From Castor canadensis (taxonomy: Eukaryota > Chordata > Mammalia > Rodentia > Castoridae), in NCBI RefSeq assembly GCF_047511655.1, contig NC_133400.1, positions 34,550,001 through 34,614,000 on the forward strand: a DNA stretch of 64,000 nt, read 5' to 3'. Each line of letters begins with the position of its first letter. The first letter of the stretch is position 1. Below the pieces are notes generated by a model, which saw nothing but the letters and a program-made list of their open reading frames with translations, did not search any database and was not told the origin of the DNA. Shown here piece by piece: positions 33,277 through 45,331 of the stretch. The translations under genes and the position numbers were made by a program.

Positions 33277-34395
33277 GGTCCCCAGAAGCACAGCTCAAGA
33301 CAAGGGTTGTGAGCATATGCAACTTCCTAGAGAAGCAGTGTCCAGGAAGCGGCATAGGGGATGGAAGCAGAAGGCAGCCAACATAGGCTCCACAGTGAGC
33401 AGGTGACTGCTATGGGCCAGAGTGCTCAATCCCAAACGGACCTGCAGACACACCAGAGGGGCAGCCAACCAGAGGCGTTTACCTACCATGTCCTCATGCT
33501 CACCTTAAGGAGCTGACCCTGTCTCCAACATTCCAAGCCTGTCCTGTGTAGAGCTGGTCACCCTCATGTGTCCCAAGAATGACCTCAGACAGCTGCCAGT
33601 TCCTTGCAGTGAGCAGCCAGACGTGGAACTGGGAGAGGCTATGACAACCTCACCAAAACTAGTAAGTTGTCACTTAAGGAATAGAGTTTAGCTATTTTTT
33701 AAAAGAACATCTTCTCTGGGCCCCATGGAAATTTATTTCTCCAAAGCCCATCTCCAGAAAGGAAGCATCAGAGGGTCTGAGAAAAAGCAAGAAACAAAAT
33801 GAATATGATCCTTGTTCTCACCCTTATGGAGGCGTGAGAGAATTGACCAGCCTGAAAATATTCCAGAGAAACACCTGAAAATCCAGAGAATGACAAAATG
33901 GTATTCCCTTCATTTCGTTGAGGGGCAGATAATGTTCTCCTTGAAGAAGGAACAGTATGCTGGGGGAATGGGGCCTGGAAGCTGGGTTGGGGACAGGAAA
34001 GCCAAGTGTTGGCAGTGGCTATGAGGAATCCAGAAGGAAGGCCTTGCTCTCTGCTGGCAACACTCAAGTGGGCCCTGCAGCAGACCTACCATTCCCTCAC
34101 ACACTGACCCAGCCTGCAGGGTCTCTCTCCTGGCAACCAGAGCCCTGCAGAAGTACCAGCGACTTACCAATCCCTGGGGAACAGCCCCCTCGCCCTTGGG
34201 TAGGTCCACATGGAGCATGTATCTCCCCAACTTCCTAGCTCTCTCAGCAGTATAAAACCCTAGCTGTTTGCAGGGTGACTGGCTGGTTGATGCTCCGCCA
34301 CCTTTTTTTTTGGCTGTGTTCCTCCCTCAATCCTTCGTCACTTCCAGTGGTGTGCTGAGGCCAGCTAGTACCAGCATATGAGAACCAACTCCATA
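33277..34395. other. Intergenic, no recognised feature
   Basis: No exon, RNA gene or assigned repeat. Open frames of 70-106 codons on both strands overlap one another. Confidence 0.4.
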
Positions 34396-34396
34396 T

Positions 34397-34862
34397 GCCA
34401 TGGTTTGGATGTGGTATTCCCCAAAGGTTCATGTCCATCCCAGTGTGGTGGTGCTGAGGTGGTGAAACCTTTAGTGAGTACAGCCTAGGGATATGAGTCT
34501 GTGAAAGAGTGAATGCTTAACATGCATGGGGTTGGGGACAGTGGGACCTGGTGGGAGGTGCTAGATCATGAAGACTCCGCTTTCAGAAGGGCTTGATTCT
34601 GGACTCTTGGAGTTCTAGTGAGAGCAAGTTGCTATAAAAAGAACAAACCTGTCCCCTGAGCCTGTCTGGCTTCCCATCTCACCATGTGACCTCTTCTGCG
34701 TGCTCTCCTTGCCATGAGTCCTTTGTCAGAGGTACTTGAACAGATGGGGCCACCCAATACTGACCTTTCATTCCCCCAAACTGGAGGATGAACCTTTTTT
34801 CTTTATAAGTATCCAGCCTCCAGTCTTCTGTTACAGCAACAGAAAATGAGCTAACAGAACAC
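34397..34862 (+). mobile_element. MaLR-type solo LTR
   Basis: It begins 'gccatggtttggatgtggta' and ends 'aatgagctaacagaacac'. It has the usual 'gggacctggtgggaggtgct' and 'agatcatgaagactccgctt' in between. Confidence 0.8.
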
Positions 34863-34864
34863 AA

Positions 34865-35335
34865 ATCTTCCCAACCCCTCATTCAGATACATCACATTAG
34901 CTACTGGAAATCAGCCATGGTAGGGGCATTTACACCATGAAATGGGCAAATTCTATAAATAAAGGTTTAAATTTTTATTTAGAGCCCATTTACCCCCACA
35001 ACACTACTCATTTTTCTACTGTTTCCTGGCATCTCCTCTCAAATAAATTAAATCCTTGCCCAGGGTCAGCTCTTGGAAAGGCAGAAACTAAGACAGCTCT
35101 CCTGAGTCTGGAGACCAAAGACAGTCACTAGGTCACAGGATGGTGTCCCAGAGTCCAGGCTGTCCTTCCCTATATCCCAGCCTCCTCTCCTTCTGGCTTC
35201 CCCTCCAACCCTCCCATACTCATGCTCAAACCACAGCACATTCCAGTCCCCACACTCCCTAATGCCCTCAGTGGATAGCTGCTGCTTATCCACAGCCCCA
35301 CTCCCTTTCTGCTATTGACAGCGCCCTGGTTTTTC
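34865..35335. other. Intergenic, no recognised feature
   Basis: No exon, RNA gene or assigned repeat. Confidence 0.4.
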
Positions 35336-35339
35336 TAAG

Positions 35340-36480
35340 GGAAGGTTGTAAAGTATTGTGATGCTCTCAATTTTCCTCCCTTCTCCACATCCATACTCTT
35401 TATCATCTGACTTTAGAGTTTATCTCACGAAAGATGCAAAGTTTCTGTCCCCACTTCTTGAATCTGGGTTCAGTATTGTGACTTGTTCTGGCCAATGAAG
35501 GAGGCAGACTAATGGGGTGTCCCGTCTGACCCCAGGCTTTGGGAGGGCACCAATATTTCTACTTATTGTGTGTGACTTCGCTTTTGCCATAAAGGGGCCA
35601 TTCCAGGCTGGTCGGCTGGTCCAAGGAAAAGGAGAGGAGGAACAGAGCCATACAAGCTAACCACCCCAGAAAAGTCCAGCCTGGGACAAAGCCTCCAGCC
35701 GGCCCATGGAGGTGAGAGCAGCAAACACTCTCTGTCATGCACTACCAGGATCTGTGGTTGTCTGTTAAAGGAACAGTTTCCACCCACTGTCTTTCCAGGT
35801 GGCTCTGGTGGCACTGACCCCAACTTGCAGCTCCAGAGAAGAACCATGCGAATCAGTTCAGTCTGCACCCTAGTTGCCTGGCCTCGGTTACTATTTCACA
35901 AATGATCCAAGCCAGACCAATGAGACATAACCTGGGCATTTCCTAGAACTCCAGGGAAAGAGGTACTCACTTTCCATTGGGGTAGCCAAGGTGGTGGATG
36001 TCAGCCATCACTGCAGGCTGCCATCTTCCCACTACAAGGGAAATGACTTTTGGAAAATGAAACTGTCGTGTCCTGGCAACCTAACTCTCCTCTCACAAAA
36101 AAAAAAAAAGAAAAGAAAAGAAAACACAGAAAAGGCAAGCCCTGATTTGTAGTGTTTGCCAATTTCCATGCTATAAATACATCCATCCCAGCCAATTTCA
36201 TGCTACCAATGATTGAATAATGGGTGTCTAAGATCCCCGAATGTTTTACAATTGGCTTCAGCACATCCTTGCAGTGGAACCTGTAACATGCAGATCAGAG
36301 CCAAAGATGGAGAGATAGGCAGATTTGGGAAATGCTATTTGTGGCCCATAGACCTAGCCATGCATGAAATCCATTAATATCCCTGGATCTATGTGAGCCA
36401 GCAACTTTCTTTTGTTTCTTCTAAAGCCAGTTTGATTTGGGTTTTTATCATGTGCAACTGAATGATGGACTAATACACAC
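35340..36480 (+). repeat. Probable old MLT-type LTR material
   Basis: 'gaatctgggttcagtattgt', 'gacttgttctggccaatgaa' and, near the right end, 'tgatttgggtttttatcatg' with 'ggactaatacacac' are reminiscent of old MaLR LTRs and their terminal motif. The middle is unassigned and it may be more than one element. An A-rich patch lies at 36098-36124. Confidence 0.35.
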
Positions 36481-36554
36481 ATACACCATGCTCCTCCATG
36501 GCTTCTGTAGCTTGAAGAAACACATTAACTCATTAAAAATAGTAATAGTAGCAA

Positions 36555-36960
36555 AGCAATGATTCATGGAGAACCAACTATGTACCAGACACTTTACAAA
36601 AAAGTTATCCCAGCCTTCTTCATGTCAGCCTAACAAGATAGACATCATTGGGCCCACTTTCTGGTTGAGCAAAATGAGGCACACAAAGGCTGAAGAGCTT
36701 GCTTTACTGTCAAATACTCGACCTGGAAGGAAACTCAGATTCAACCAATACCAGACACCAAGACTCATCAACCACCCCAGGTGGGCCTCTCCCACTTAGC
36801 CCCCAGCCAGTCCCACTGCATAAAATGCATTTGCAGTCACCTGTACATGGTCGTCTCAGTCCTTTCTTTCAAGCAGCCAGGTCATCTGTCTAAGATCACC
36901 AAGGCCCAGGGTGGTAGAGCCAGGGTGTGGACTCAGGTCTTCATCCTACCCAGTCCCTGG
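36555..36960 (-). repeat. MIR element(s)
   Basis: 'actatgtaccagacacttta', 'gagcaaaatgaggcacacaa' and, further right, 'tctgtctaagatcaccaagg' with 'gtagagccagggtgtggact' follow reverse MIR order, with unassigned sequence between them. Confidence 0.55.
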
Positions 36961-38970
36961 CTTTGTCCACTCTGCCAATCACCTTTGAGGAACTGAGCTT
37001 CTAGTTCATGTACCTTCCCAGAGATCTCTGGGTGGAACCAAAAAAGAACCAGTGCTGAATGTTGTGGAAGTGCTCACTGAAATTCCCAGTAAGCCATGTG
37101 CCTGGGGCCAGTGTCAGACCCTTGCAGCTACCTTGATTACACCAGGGAAGTAACTCCAGCCCACAATTGGTTCTGCTAGGCACCAGGCCCCTCAAAATCA
37201 ACACAGGCTTTTGAAATATGCTTCTTTCTCCTGATGGTGGAGAAGTTGTCAGCCATTCTGGTAGAGTCTGTACCACCCCTTAAAAATGGCTTCTCCTCCC
37301 ACAGGCTCTGACCTTGCTCACGGAAGCAGTCAAGTAAGCTTGTCACTGCAATGCCATGAGACAAAGTACCCTTATTGTCAAGCTATATAAAGTCATTACG
37401 TCCAGAACCTGAACCATCCAGGGACAGGTCTGATTTAGGGGTTCCAGTGCTGGCCTCAGGTCTTGGTCTCAAGTCTCACCTCTCACTTTGTTTTCATCTA
37501 TGGAATTCCATCATACTTTGTGGGGGGTCCAGGAAGTGAGTCTGGATACCCCACATAGAATTCCCTCCCTCTAACTCACATAGCAAAAAGAGCTGGTTTG
37601 GCTCTCATGGCCCCAGTTAGGACACAGGATCATTCCACAGCCACTGTCGTGGAAGGATGGAACCATAGTTAGGTCAGACTAGGGTCACCGTGCACCATGT
37701 ACCAGGATGGTGCAGAGTCTGTCCAGACCACATGGACCAAGATGGGAAGGGTGGCCCCACCAAGGAAAATGGGGAGGTTCTTACCAGAAGCAGTGAACTT
37801 GGATGCTAAACACACAAAAAAACAAATTCCTCTGATACCCATGTCCACTCTAGGCTATGGTCTAAGTCCAGATGCCATTATTTCACCTGGGCCCTGACTG
37901 CAGCCGCCCCATCTTAACTAATTGAACCCACTCAGAATCTTTTCAACTTCAGAACATGTGCACGCATGCACACATGTATGCATGGGCTCTATGGTACCCA
38001 TTGTCCAGCCATAAAATCCAAGGTTCAAAAAACACAACACCCTCATTCCCTGACCCTGCCATGATTTTCCCTGGTGTCACCTTCACTGACATTTCAGCCA
38101 CCCAAGCTTGGACATTCTTCCAATACACCTGTGGCTTCTCTCCTCTGGGCCTGTAGCTCATGCTTCCCTTCACTGGCATGCTCCCAGTTACCACTACCTT
38201 TTCCTCTAGTCCTAAATCCAGCCCAGCTTGGTGGTCATCACCCCAGCAAGAGTCATTGCTGCTGCAACCATGCCAACTCCATTTCTCCAATTCAGCTAGT
38301 CCCACCTCTGATGCCCACCCCATCCCCTGGTCCCAGCCCTCTTCTTACTTTGCAGCTCATCCAGGACTTTGAGCTACTAAGAGTGAGAGCAGTGGACTCG
38401 AAGCAGGCACCCTCAGTCATCAAGAGAACCTCAATGTTGGTCAGGATTCTCACCTGCAAGAAATCCAGCTTGAACCTCTTTCATGCAAAAGCGATGGGCA
38501 CAGTCAGGAGCACATATGGAGCAAGAGCAGGAGGCATGGCTAGATTCAGTGCACGCTCACCACACCTGTCTCATTCCCGCTTTTCTTGATAAATGGCCTC
38601 ATTTCCTCCCGCTGCCAAGAGCTTCCTTCACACAGCTGGAAAAGGTGACTCGAGTCACCCTTAGAACTGGGCGTCTCAGAAAACTGTCTTCCCTAAACCT
38701 TCTAGTAATGAAGCTCTGGGAAGGACTCTGGCCTGGCTTGGGACCTTCCCTGAGCCAACCACTGTGGGCTGAGGAATAGGGTCACGTGCTTGGCAGGCCC
38801 AATCCCACCTTAGACTTGCAGAGCTTCCTGGAAAGAGAGGTCTGTTGCCAGAAGACAAGAGAGAAAAAAAAAAGAGTGCTTTATCCTAAGCAGAGGATTG
38901 ATTCACCTACTAGGTTATCAACTTAGTTCTTACTAACAGTGTGGGCTGGAAGCTACCACCTCAACCATAG
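36961..38970. other. Intergenic, no recognised feature
   Basis: About 2 kb with no recognised repeat, exon or RNA gene. The largest open frame (171 codons, 38074-38589) has no domain and overlaps open frames in other registers. Confidence 0.4.
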
Positions 38971-38974
38971 CAGC

Positions 38975-39165
38975 TAGATTGTTGGGCACTTTAGCTGTGC
39001 TAATTCATTTATTCCTCATGACAACCCTGTGAGGTCAGCACACTTATTTGTCCCATTTTACAGATGAGAAAAGTGAGGTACAAAAACATTTGTTCAAAGT
39101 CCCCCAGCTAAGAATCAAACCCCAGGAGCAAGGTCCCAGAGCCTGTGCCTCCCTGCTGCCCAATA
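38975..39165 (-). repeat. MIR element
   Basis: 'gttgggcactttagctgtgc', 'attcctcatgacaaccctgt', 'ttttacagatgagaaaagtg' and 'ccagctaagaatcaaacccc': a well-preserved reverse MIR. Confidence 0.85.
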
Positions 39166-39169
39166 CTGT

Positions 39170-40175
39170 CTACAGGAGAACTTGTTAGTGACTATGTGTG
39201 CAGTATGTGCAGGAGGATAAAGAAAATCTGCCTCCTCATGTTACAACCCCTCATCTGCACAAATTTGCCTTTGCTGAAACAGCCCAGAGAACCTGGCAAG
39301 CAGTTCCTACCTGCCTCTGTTCTCTGTCCTGAAGGAGGAGGCATGAAATAAACCCAGCCATTGCCAGCTCGCTAACCCCTGTCCCCTGTCACCTCGGGTT
39401 CTCCACCCCTCATCATCCCTAACTTCTTACTCAGGCTCAAGTGTGTAGAGAAATGAGACTCCAGAAGCACAGGCAGGCCCAGAGGGCCCAGTGCCAAGAG
39501 CAGAAAGCAGAGTTCCAGGCCAGGAGACCCGGGAGAGGGCAAGAATGGGTGGGGAGCTACATTTCTTGAGTTGCGATTTTCCTCAAGTCTAAATAGATCA
39601 AAAGCCTCAGGAGATGAACTAGCGAGGACAGACACCTACTGGGGGATGCTACCCGCTGACCGTGCCCTAGGCAAGGGACCTGGTACTTAGAAGGCTCAGA
39701 ATCACCTTGATTTCTCAGCCAAGGCCCCAGAGGCCAAAGCCTATGGTCACTGAGCCCTGCAGAGTGGCAAGTTGGAGAGGGTGCCAGACCTCCCATCTAT
39801 CTCTGCCCATGGACTTTGAACTCTCCACTGACTAAACATACAAAAGACCTCCACCTCATCTGATTTCTCCAGAGGAACGTGGATGTCTCACTCTGTCCAC
39901 AGCTAGCTGTATAACCTTGCTTAGTCCCTTCCCCCCCACCCCCAGTCTCCAGTGAGGGCTTGCAGGGCTGGCATTCCTTGCCCCTGGGATTTTATTGGTC
40001 CTCACTAACCTTCAAACCAGTGGTGCCTTTGCAAGGGATGATCCTCTGGACCCACCCATATCCACCTGCCCCTAGAGAAGCACCCCAATACCGTTTGTCC
40101 CCTATTCATTAAATCTCAAGGCTTTGTCAAGTAGCTGACCAATCGACCTTGAACATGAACTCCCATGACCCCAGG
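39170..40175. other. Intergenic, repeat-poor
   Basis: No repeat, exon or RNA gene recognised. Leads into the CpG-rich block at 40180-41240. Confidence 0.4.
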
Positions 40176-40179
40176 TGGC

Positions 40180-41240
40180 AGGACAGTGGGTGAAAGCAGC
40201 TGGCCCATCCTGAGACCTCCGCAGTACTGAGCGGGCCTGGCATTTTGACTTTAAGATATCACATGCCTGGTGACGCTGGGACTAGTGGCTGTCCTCCACC
40301 CTGCTCACTCCCAGAGAGTAGGACAGACTGCACGTGTGTGGCTGGGGTTTCAGATCAGACAACCCCTCACCAGGCCCCTAGACACAGTCCTTGAAACCTT
40401 AAAGGCGGTGAGAGGGAGGACGACCCTCAGGCACCTCTGCCTCCTCCTCTTTGGTGACAGGGCGTTGGCAGCCCGTGGGGGCATGGAGGCCCTCATGCGA
40501 CAGAACAACGATCGCACATCCCCAGCTTGCACCAAATGTCAGTCGCGTTGCCAAGGGCCCCACCCAGTTCCCGAAAACCAAAGACGCCCCTTCCAGAGAA
40601 GAAAGGGAGGGGGCCTCATCATTAATAGCGCTGGCGGCAAGGTAAAGCCGCCCGCCTGCCCTGCGCACCCGCGCGCGTAATTATGCCAGCGCGCCTTTCA
40701 TCCCCACGCGCACACGCGGAAAGTTTATTGTTGTATTTCGGCCTTTCTTCAGTCTCCTCTGCCTTTCATGCGCGAGGAAGGGTGCTGAGGGGTCAAAGCA
40801 TCCTCCCCCAGCACCTCTCCCTGCTTCAGCCCTTTTAGAAAAACACCCAAAGCCATAATTTGTCTTAGAATTTCTTTTGAAACAGCTACAAGAAAGACTA
40901 ACGACTGCTCTTTTCCCTCTGTTTCTGATTCCAGCCATCCCTTTATCTGGCTTTCATTAGAGCCTCGGCCGCGCCTCTTTTGTGGGAGAGACTTGAGGGA
41001 GCCGAGGCAGTTTCCCGCCGCTGTGATGTTGCTAAAGATTAAAAAGGAGCTTTGAAGCCTTACCAGCTCTGTCTGCGCCCCCTCGGAACAGGACCTCAGA
41101 AAGACCCGAGCCATCTGGCAAACCTGACATAAAGACAAAATAAAGTGATTGAAACAGTCTCTTCAAAGCCACAATGGCAGATTTGTTGATTTGGGCGTTA
41201 TCTTTCATGCGAGGCCCTCAGAAGTCACCAGAACACCTAG
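40180..41240. promoter_or_regulatory. CpG-rich, repeat-free block: candidate distal enhancer or orphan CpG island
   Basis: About 1 kb has no recognised repeat and, within 40400-40780, roughly 25-30 CpGs, far above the surrounding sequence. Motifs by eye: TAATTA (40678-40683), SOX-type ATTGTT (40727-40732) and ACAATGG (41171-41177), GATA-type TTATCT (40943-40948 and 41198-41203), TCF-type CTTTGAA (41050-41056) with an inverted copy TTCAAAG (41162-41168), and a partial CTCF-like TGCGCCCCCTCGG (41074-41086). It lies about 20 kb upstream of BRD7. It could instead start an unannotated lncRNA. The open frames in it (61-136 codons, both strands) have no domain. Confidence 0.45.
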
Positions 41241-42435
41241 GCAATCTCAGGCAGGCCTGGCTGCAGCCGAGAGAGCCTTCCAGGCCAGATAGGGGAGGGG
41301 CGCAGGCCAGCCTGGCAGGAGCTGAGCGGTGAACTCCAGGTGGCTGGATGTGGCCCGGGGACACCAGGGTAGTGGTTCTGGAGACGCTTGTGCACTCAGG
41401 CTCCCACTCACCTCTGTCTCACCTCTGGAGGGATACCTGACACCAGCCACCAGACTAAGTCAGGGTGGGAAGCTGGTGCAGGGCTGTCCTGAGCAGAAAG
41501 GGAGTGGCTGGAGATGAAGGCCACTACCTTGATGGTAGCTAGTCAATAATGCCTGGCACCATTGTCAGTTCTGCTCACCTCCGGGCCAAGCTGGGGCCCA
41601 TGGGAGTGTCTCTCTTGGCAGACTGAGCCCTGGACTGGCAACAATTCTGCAGATACAGAAGCAAAGCTGACCCACTTCTGGATTAATGCTGGCCCCTTGT
41701 CACCAAAATCTGGTCCTCTCAGGATGCTTGTCCTCCCTCAGAAGGGGCAAGATCTGCCCTGAGCTTCTCTTAGCCTGTTGGGTGGTGGTGCCTGGAGCCT
41801 GAGGCCTTGAACCACTGATGCTCTGCTGGACTGGATGGGAGGTCTGGGTGGGGCAGCATCAGAACTCATAATAAAACTAAACGAACTCTCCTAGCATTGA
41901 GCTTCCTTCCTGCCAGGAGTTTGGGGGACACCACCCCATGACCCATGCTACCTTAGACAAATTGCTGCCCTTTCGCTTCCTCACTTGCCTGAGTGGTAGA
42001 AATCAGAGGCTGGAGAGCACCAGGGCGATTCAGCTGCCAAGGAGTATCAGGGCTCTGTGAGCCTTCCTGAAAGAGCTAAGGGGTGTCTAAACAGGTGATC
42101 CTCAGCCCCCACCCCATCCCTAGCTGCTCTGCTTTTATCTGCTACAGGAACTCAGCTTTGTTTCAAACACAGGGACATACAACTTAAAAAAACATAGGTC
42201 TTCTGATGCTCCCTCCTGACCTCCTCCAATTCTAACCCAACTCAGATGAGCTCAATAGAACTAAACCATTCTACCCAGTTTTAGCGAAATGCTGGGTTTG
42301 CAAAGTCTGACTTCAATCAGCCACCGAGAATCCACTGAAGATCCATTGTGTGCTTCCACCCAGCGATGGGGTGTTCACCTTCCTCAGACACTTGCTGAGA
42401 TGCAAAAGTAAATCACCATCTGGTTGTTGTTGTTG
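41241..42435. other. Intergenic, repeat-poor
   Basis: No exon, RNA gene or clear repeat. Confidence 0.4.
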
Positions 42436-42439
42436 TTGT

Positions 42440-42522
42440 TTTTCCAGCACTGGGGTTTGAACTCAGGGCCTCAAGCTTGCAAAGCAGGCCCTCTACTGCT
42501 TAAGCCATGTCCCCAGCCTCAG
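42440..42522 (-). repeat. ID-like SINE
   Basis: 'actggggtttgaactcaggg', 'gccctctactgcttaagcca' and 'tgtccccagcc' in reverse orientation, after a (TTG)n patch. Confidence 0.85.
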
Positions 42523-42894
42523 CTTTCTAAACCAGAGGGAAAAGCGTTTGATCACAGAGGGACCCTGGAGATAACTCACCTACCCCCCATCTTCCTTTGT
42601 TTGCTATTTGGCCAGATACATGATCAGGGTCTCAGCCCCTCCTCTGCTCCCCTGTCCTCTTTGGAGGACCCATGGAGGAAAGCTCTCATCACAGCTGGTC
42701 CCAAACCCCTTCCTTCCTCCCAGAAGCACAGCTTGCCTTGCCTCAGAGTGGGAGGCTCACAATAGATTTCCTGGCATCTTGGCATTGGTGTGCCAGTGTG
42801 AGATTAGGCTTCTCTCTATAGTATGTCCTTCTAATGAGACAGGGGACATTCAGCTCTCCAGAGAGGCAGGGCTACAGCTTTCATATTTTCACTG

Positions 42895-43050
42895 TTCTGG
42901 TAAACTCTTACTCATACTTCAAAACCCATCTCCAATGTTATGACTTCTGTGAAGCCTTATCTGAGCATCCTTCTCCTTCCACTCGTGTGCTACTTCATCC
43001 ACATCTGCCTTGGCCAGCTCTGAAATTAAGTGACAATAATTTTTCCAGAA
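42895..43050 (+). repeat. L2-like fragment
   Basis: 'cttactcatacttcaaaacc', 'atgacttctgtgaagcctta' and 'ctacttcatccacatctgcc' resemble L2 3' sequence. Confidence 0.55.
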
Positions 43051-43064
43051 AGGGGAACATGTCT

Positions 43065-43235
43065 GGACGTCAAAGGACCTCAGATCAGATGTCAGCTCCC
43101 TTATCCATCAGCTGCAAGACCTTGGACAGTTCACTCTGCCTCTTTGATCCCCTATTTTCTCATCTGTAAAGTGGAGAAAGTAAAATTTGTCTTCTATGGT
43201 TGTTCTGAAGATTAAAATTATATCCAATGCATAGA
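43065..43235 (+). repeat. MIR element
   Basis: 'aagaccttggacagttcact', 'ttttctcatctgtaaagtgg' and 'ttctgaagattaaaattata'. Confidence 0.8.
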
Positions 43236-43309
43236 GGGACTCAAGAGACATGACTCATTCCTTCCTTAGTAGCATGTGATATTCTCAAAGACAGGAACCA
43301 GGTCTTCAT

Positions 43310-43430
43310 CCAATCATTTATTCACTGATTCATTCAGTCAGTCATGGTCACTGACCACCTGCTGAGGACCAAGCCCTGAGCCAAAGCAGGGTTACAGAGC
43401 AAGTCACAATACAGACTCTGTCCCTGGGCC
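43310..43430 (-). repeat. L2-like fragment
   Basis: 'catttattcactgattcatt' followed by 'accacctgctgaggaccaag' and 'caaagcagggttacagagca' follows the reverse L2 3' end. Confidence 0.6.
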
Positions 43431-43599
43431 AAGCAATCTCACAGGTGGTCTTCCTCAGCCATGCAACTCCAGCACCAGCTCGGCTGATGCTGTCACCACC
43501 CTCCTCAGGTGGTTTGGTATGAGCAAATCTTCAGAATCCAGGCTGAAAGTTGCCCCTAGACAGTCAACAGGCCTCTTTCCTGGTCTAGGCATCTGTGCT

Positions 43600-44132
43600 A
43601 GTCATCATTGTGACAAAATACCTGAGAAAAGCAACTTAAAGGAAGAAAGGTTTATTTTGGCTTCTGGTTTCAGAGGTTTCAGTCCATGGTAGGCCTGTGG
43701 CAAGGTAGAACATCATAGTGAAAGGACATGGAGGGGCTGGTGGAGTGGCTCAAGTGGTAGAGCACCTGTTTAGCAAATGTGAGGCCCTGAGTTCAAACCC
43801 CAGTACTGCCAAAAAAAAAAAAAAAAAAGAAAGAAAAAACACTGAAAGGGCATGAAGGAGGAAAGCTGCTCGCTTTGTGGTGACAAGGAAGTAGAGAGAA
43901 ACAGAGGAAGGAATCAGGAACAAGCTATATCCTTCAAGGAAATGTCCCAAGAGACCTACTTCCTCCATTTAGGCTCCACCTCCTAACATCTGTGAACTCA
44001 TGGATGGATTAAACCATTGATGAAGTCAGCACCCTCATGATCCAATCACCCCTCAAGAGCCCCACCAACTGGGGACCAAGCCATCAACACATGGCCCTTT
44101 TGGGGGACACTTCATATCCAAACCATAACAAC
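43600..44132 (-). mobile_element. MaLR-type solo LTR, split by a SINE
   Basis: 'cattgtgacaaaatacctga', 'ggtttattttggcttctggt', 'ccatttaggctccacctcct', 'ctcatgatccaatcacccct' and 'catatccaaaccataaca'. It is the best-preserved LTR of this family in the window, with no internal viral coding sequence. Confidence 0.85.
43733..43842 (+). repeat. ID-like SINE with TSD
   Basis: 'ggggctggtggagtggctca', 'gtagagcacctgtttagcaa' and 'gttcaaaccccagtactgcc' with an A-rich tail. It is flanked by tgaaaggacatgga (43719-43732) and tgaaagggcatgaa (43843-43856), two mismatches. Confidence 0.9.
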
Positions 44133-44139
44133 ATCCTCG

Positions 44140-45120
44140 GAGGGCAGCAACTTGTCTGAACACACTGGGAGCAGAGATCAAAGAAGAATTATTGTCTACT
44201 CTTGAGGGACTTCTTGGTCTGATAGAGTAGGCACTCAACACATTTCTAGGAAGTTTTTAGCTTGATGGAAGAGAGGCATTCTTGTCAACCTTAAAAACTA
44301 CCAATCTGACAGATAAACCCCATTTTCCTTATTGAGGGATCTCCTAGTCTGAGGACAGACACCCAATATTGCTAATGCATAGACTGATGGATGAGCTCAG
44401 GGCTCCTGACCTTGGCCTAGTCTACCAATGGGGTGAGATTGTTCCTGTCACAAGGGGACACCTCCTCTGATGAGGGAGGCAGTCTGTGCCCATGGATAGC
44501 TTGACAGGAAGATAAAACAACACGTAGTAAAAAGGTGGTCCACCTCAGGACCTTTGAGAAACTGGCTGTGTGGCATCTCTGTGTCTGTGGGCTCAGAGTG
44601 ATATCCCTGGCTCTGAAGATGCACTGTCCTAATCCACAAGGCTGGACACAAACAACACAGGATCACGTGCCTCACAGGCACCCAGCCAAGTCCTCTCACC
44701 AGAGAATCAATCCAGAGCTGGCCTGAGGCCCTGGCCCTGGCATGTTGTGCCAGCCTTGCCAGGGGAGGCTTTCTCACGGTCAGGGACATCTGGGCTGGCA
44801 CACCTCCCAGAGGCCACTGACATGAAAAGCGGGGGCTCGGAGGAAACCATCTGCACATCACAAAGCCGTTCGGTGGTTCCCAGGGGCTGCCTCCAGCTGT
44901 GGCTGAGTTGCCCAGGAAAACCAGAGGAAGGCACCAAGCGGACAGGAAGGGGAGGCCAGGGTGAAAATAAGGACAGCCGTAAGGAGAGCCCAGCAGGAAT
45001 TCTACCTGGTACCCTGTGTGCTTTGAAAACTAATGCACCCGGTTTGTCTCCCTGTCAGCACTTGGGGCTATAGTGGAGTATACCTGTCTCTGAAGGTGAT
45101 TTGGTGACATAGGACAGTGT
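44140..45120. other. Intergenic, no recognised feature
   Basis: No exon, RNA gene or assigned repeat. Open frames at 44448-44861 (reverse, 137 codons) and 44747-45073 (108 codons) have no domain. Confidence 0.4.
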
Positions 45121-45124
45121 TAGG

Positions 45125-45310
45125 TAGTGGCTATGCACTCTAGAGTTCTAGAGTTGAACAGCCTGAGTTCAAGTCTCAGACTCAACCTTGGGTGAGTGGA
45201 TTGACTTTCATACTCAGCTCTTGCCACTGAACACCGGAGCTGATAATAACCATGCCTGTGCTATTATAGGCTTGCTGTGAGAATTAAAAGTAGTACATAT
45301 ATTGAGTTGT
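45125..45310 (+). repeat. MIR element
   Basis: 'gctatgcactctagagttct', 'gcctgagttcaagtctcaga' and 'gcttgctgtgagaattaaaa': a forward MIR. Confidence 0.8.
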
Positions 45311-45331
45311 ACACTTAAGATCTGTACTTTT

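Noticed and set aside
33448..33466. CTCF-like motif caccagaggggcag
   Set aside because: It has one extra G compared with the usual core, and motifs of this quality occur by chance in 64 kb.
38074..38589. 171-codon open frame on the + strand
   Set aside because: No recognised domain, no splice or promoter context, and competing open frames in other registers over the same bases.
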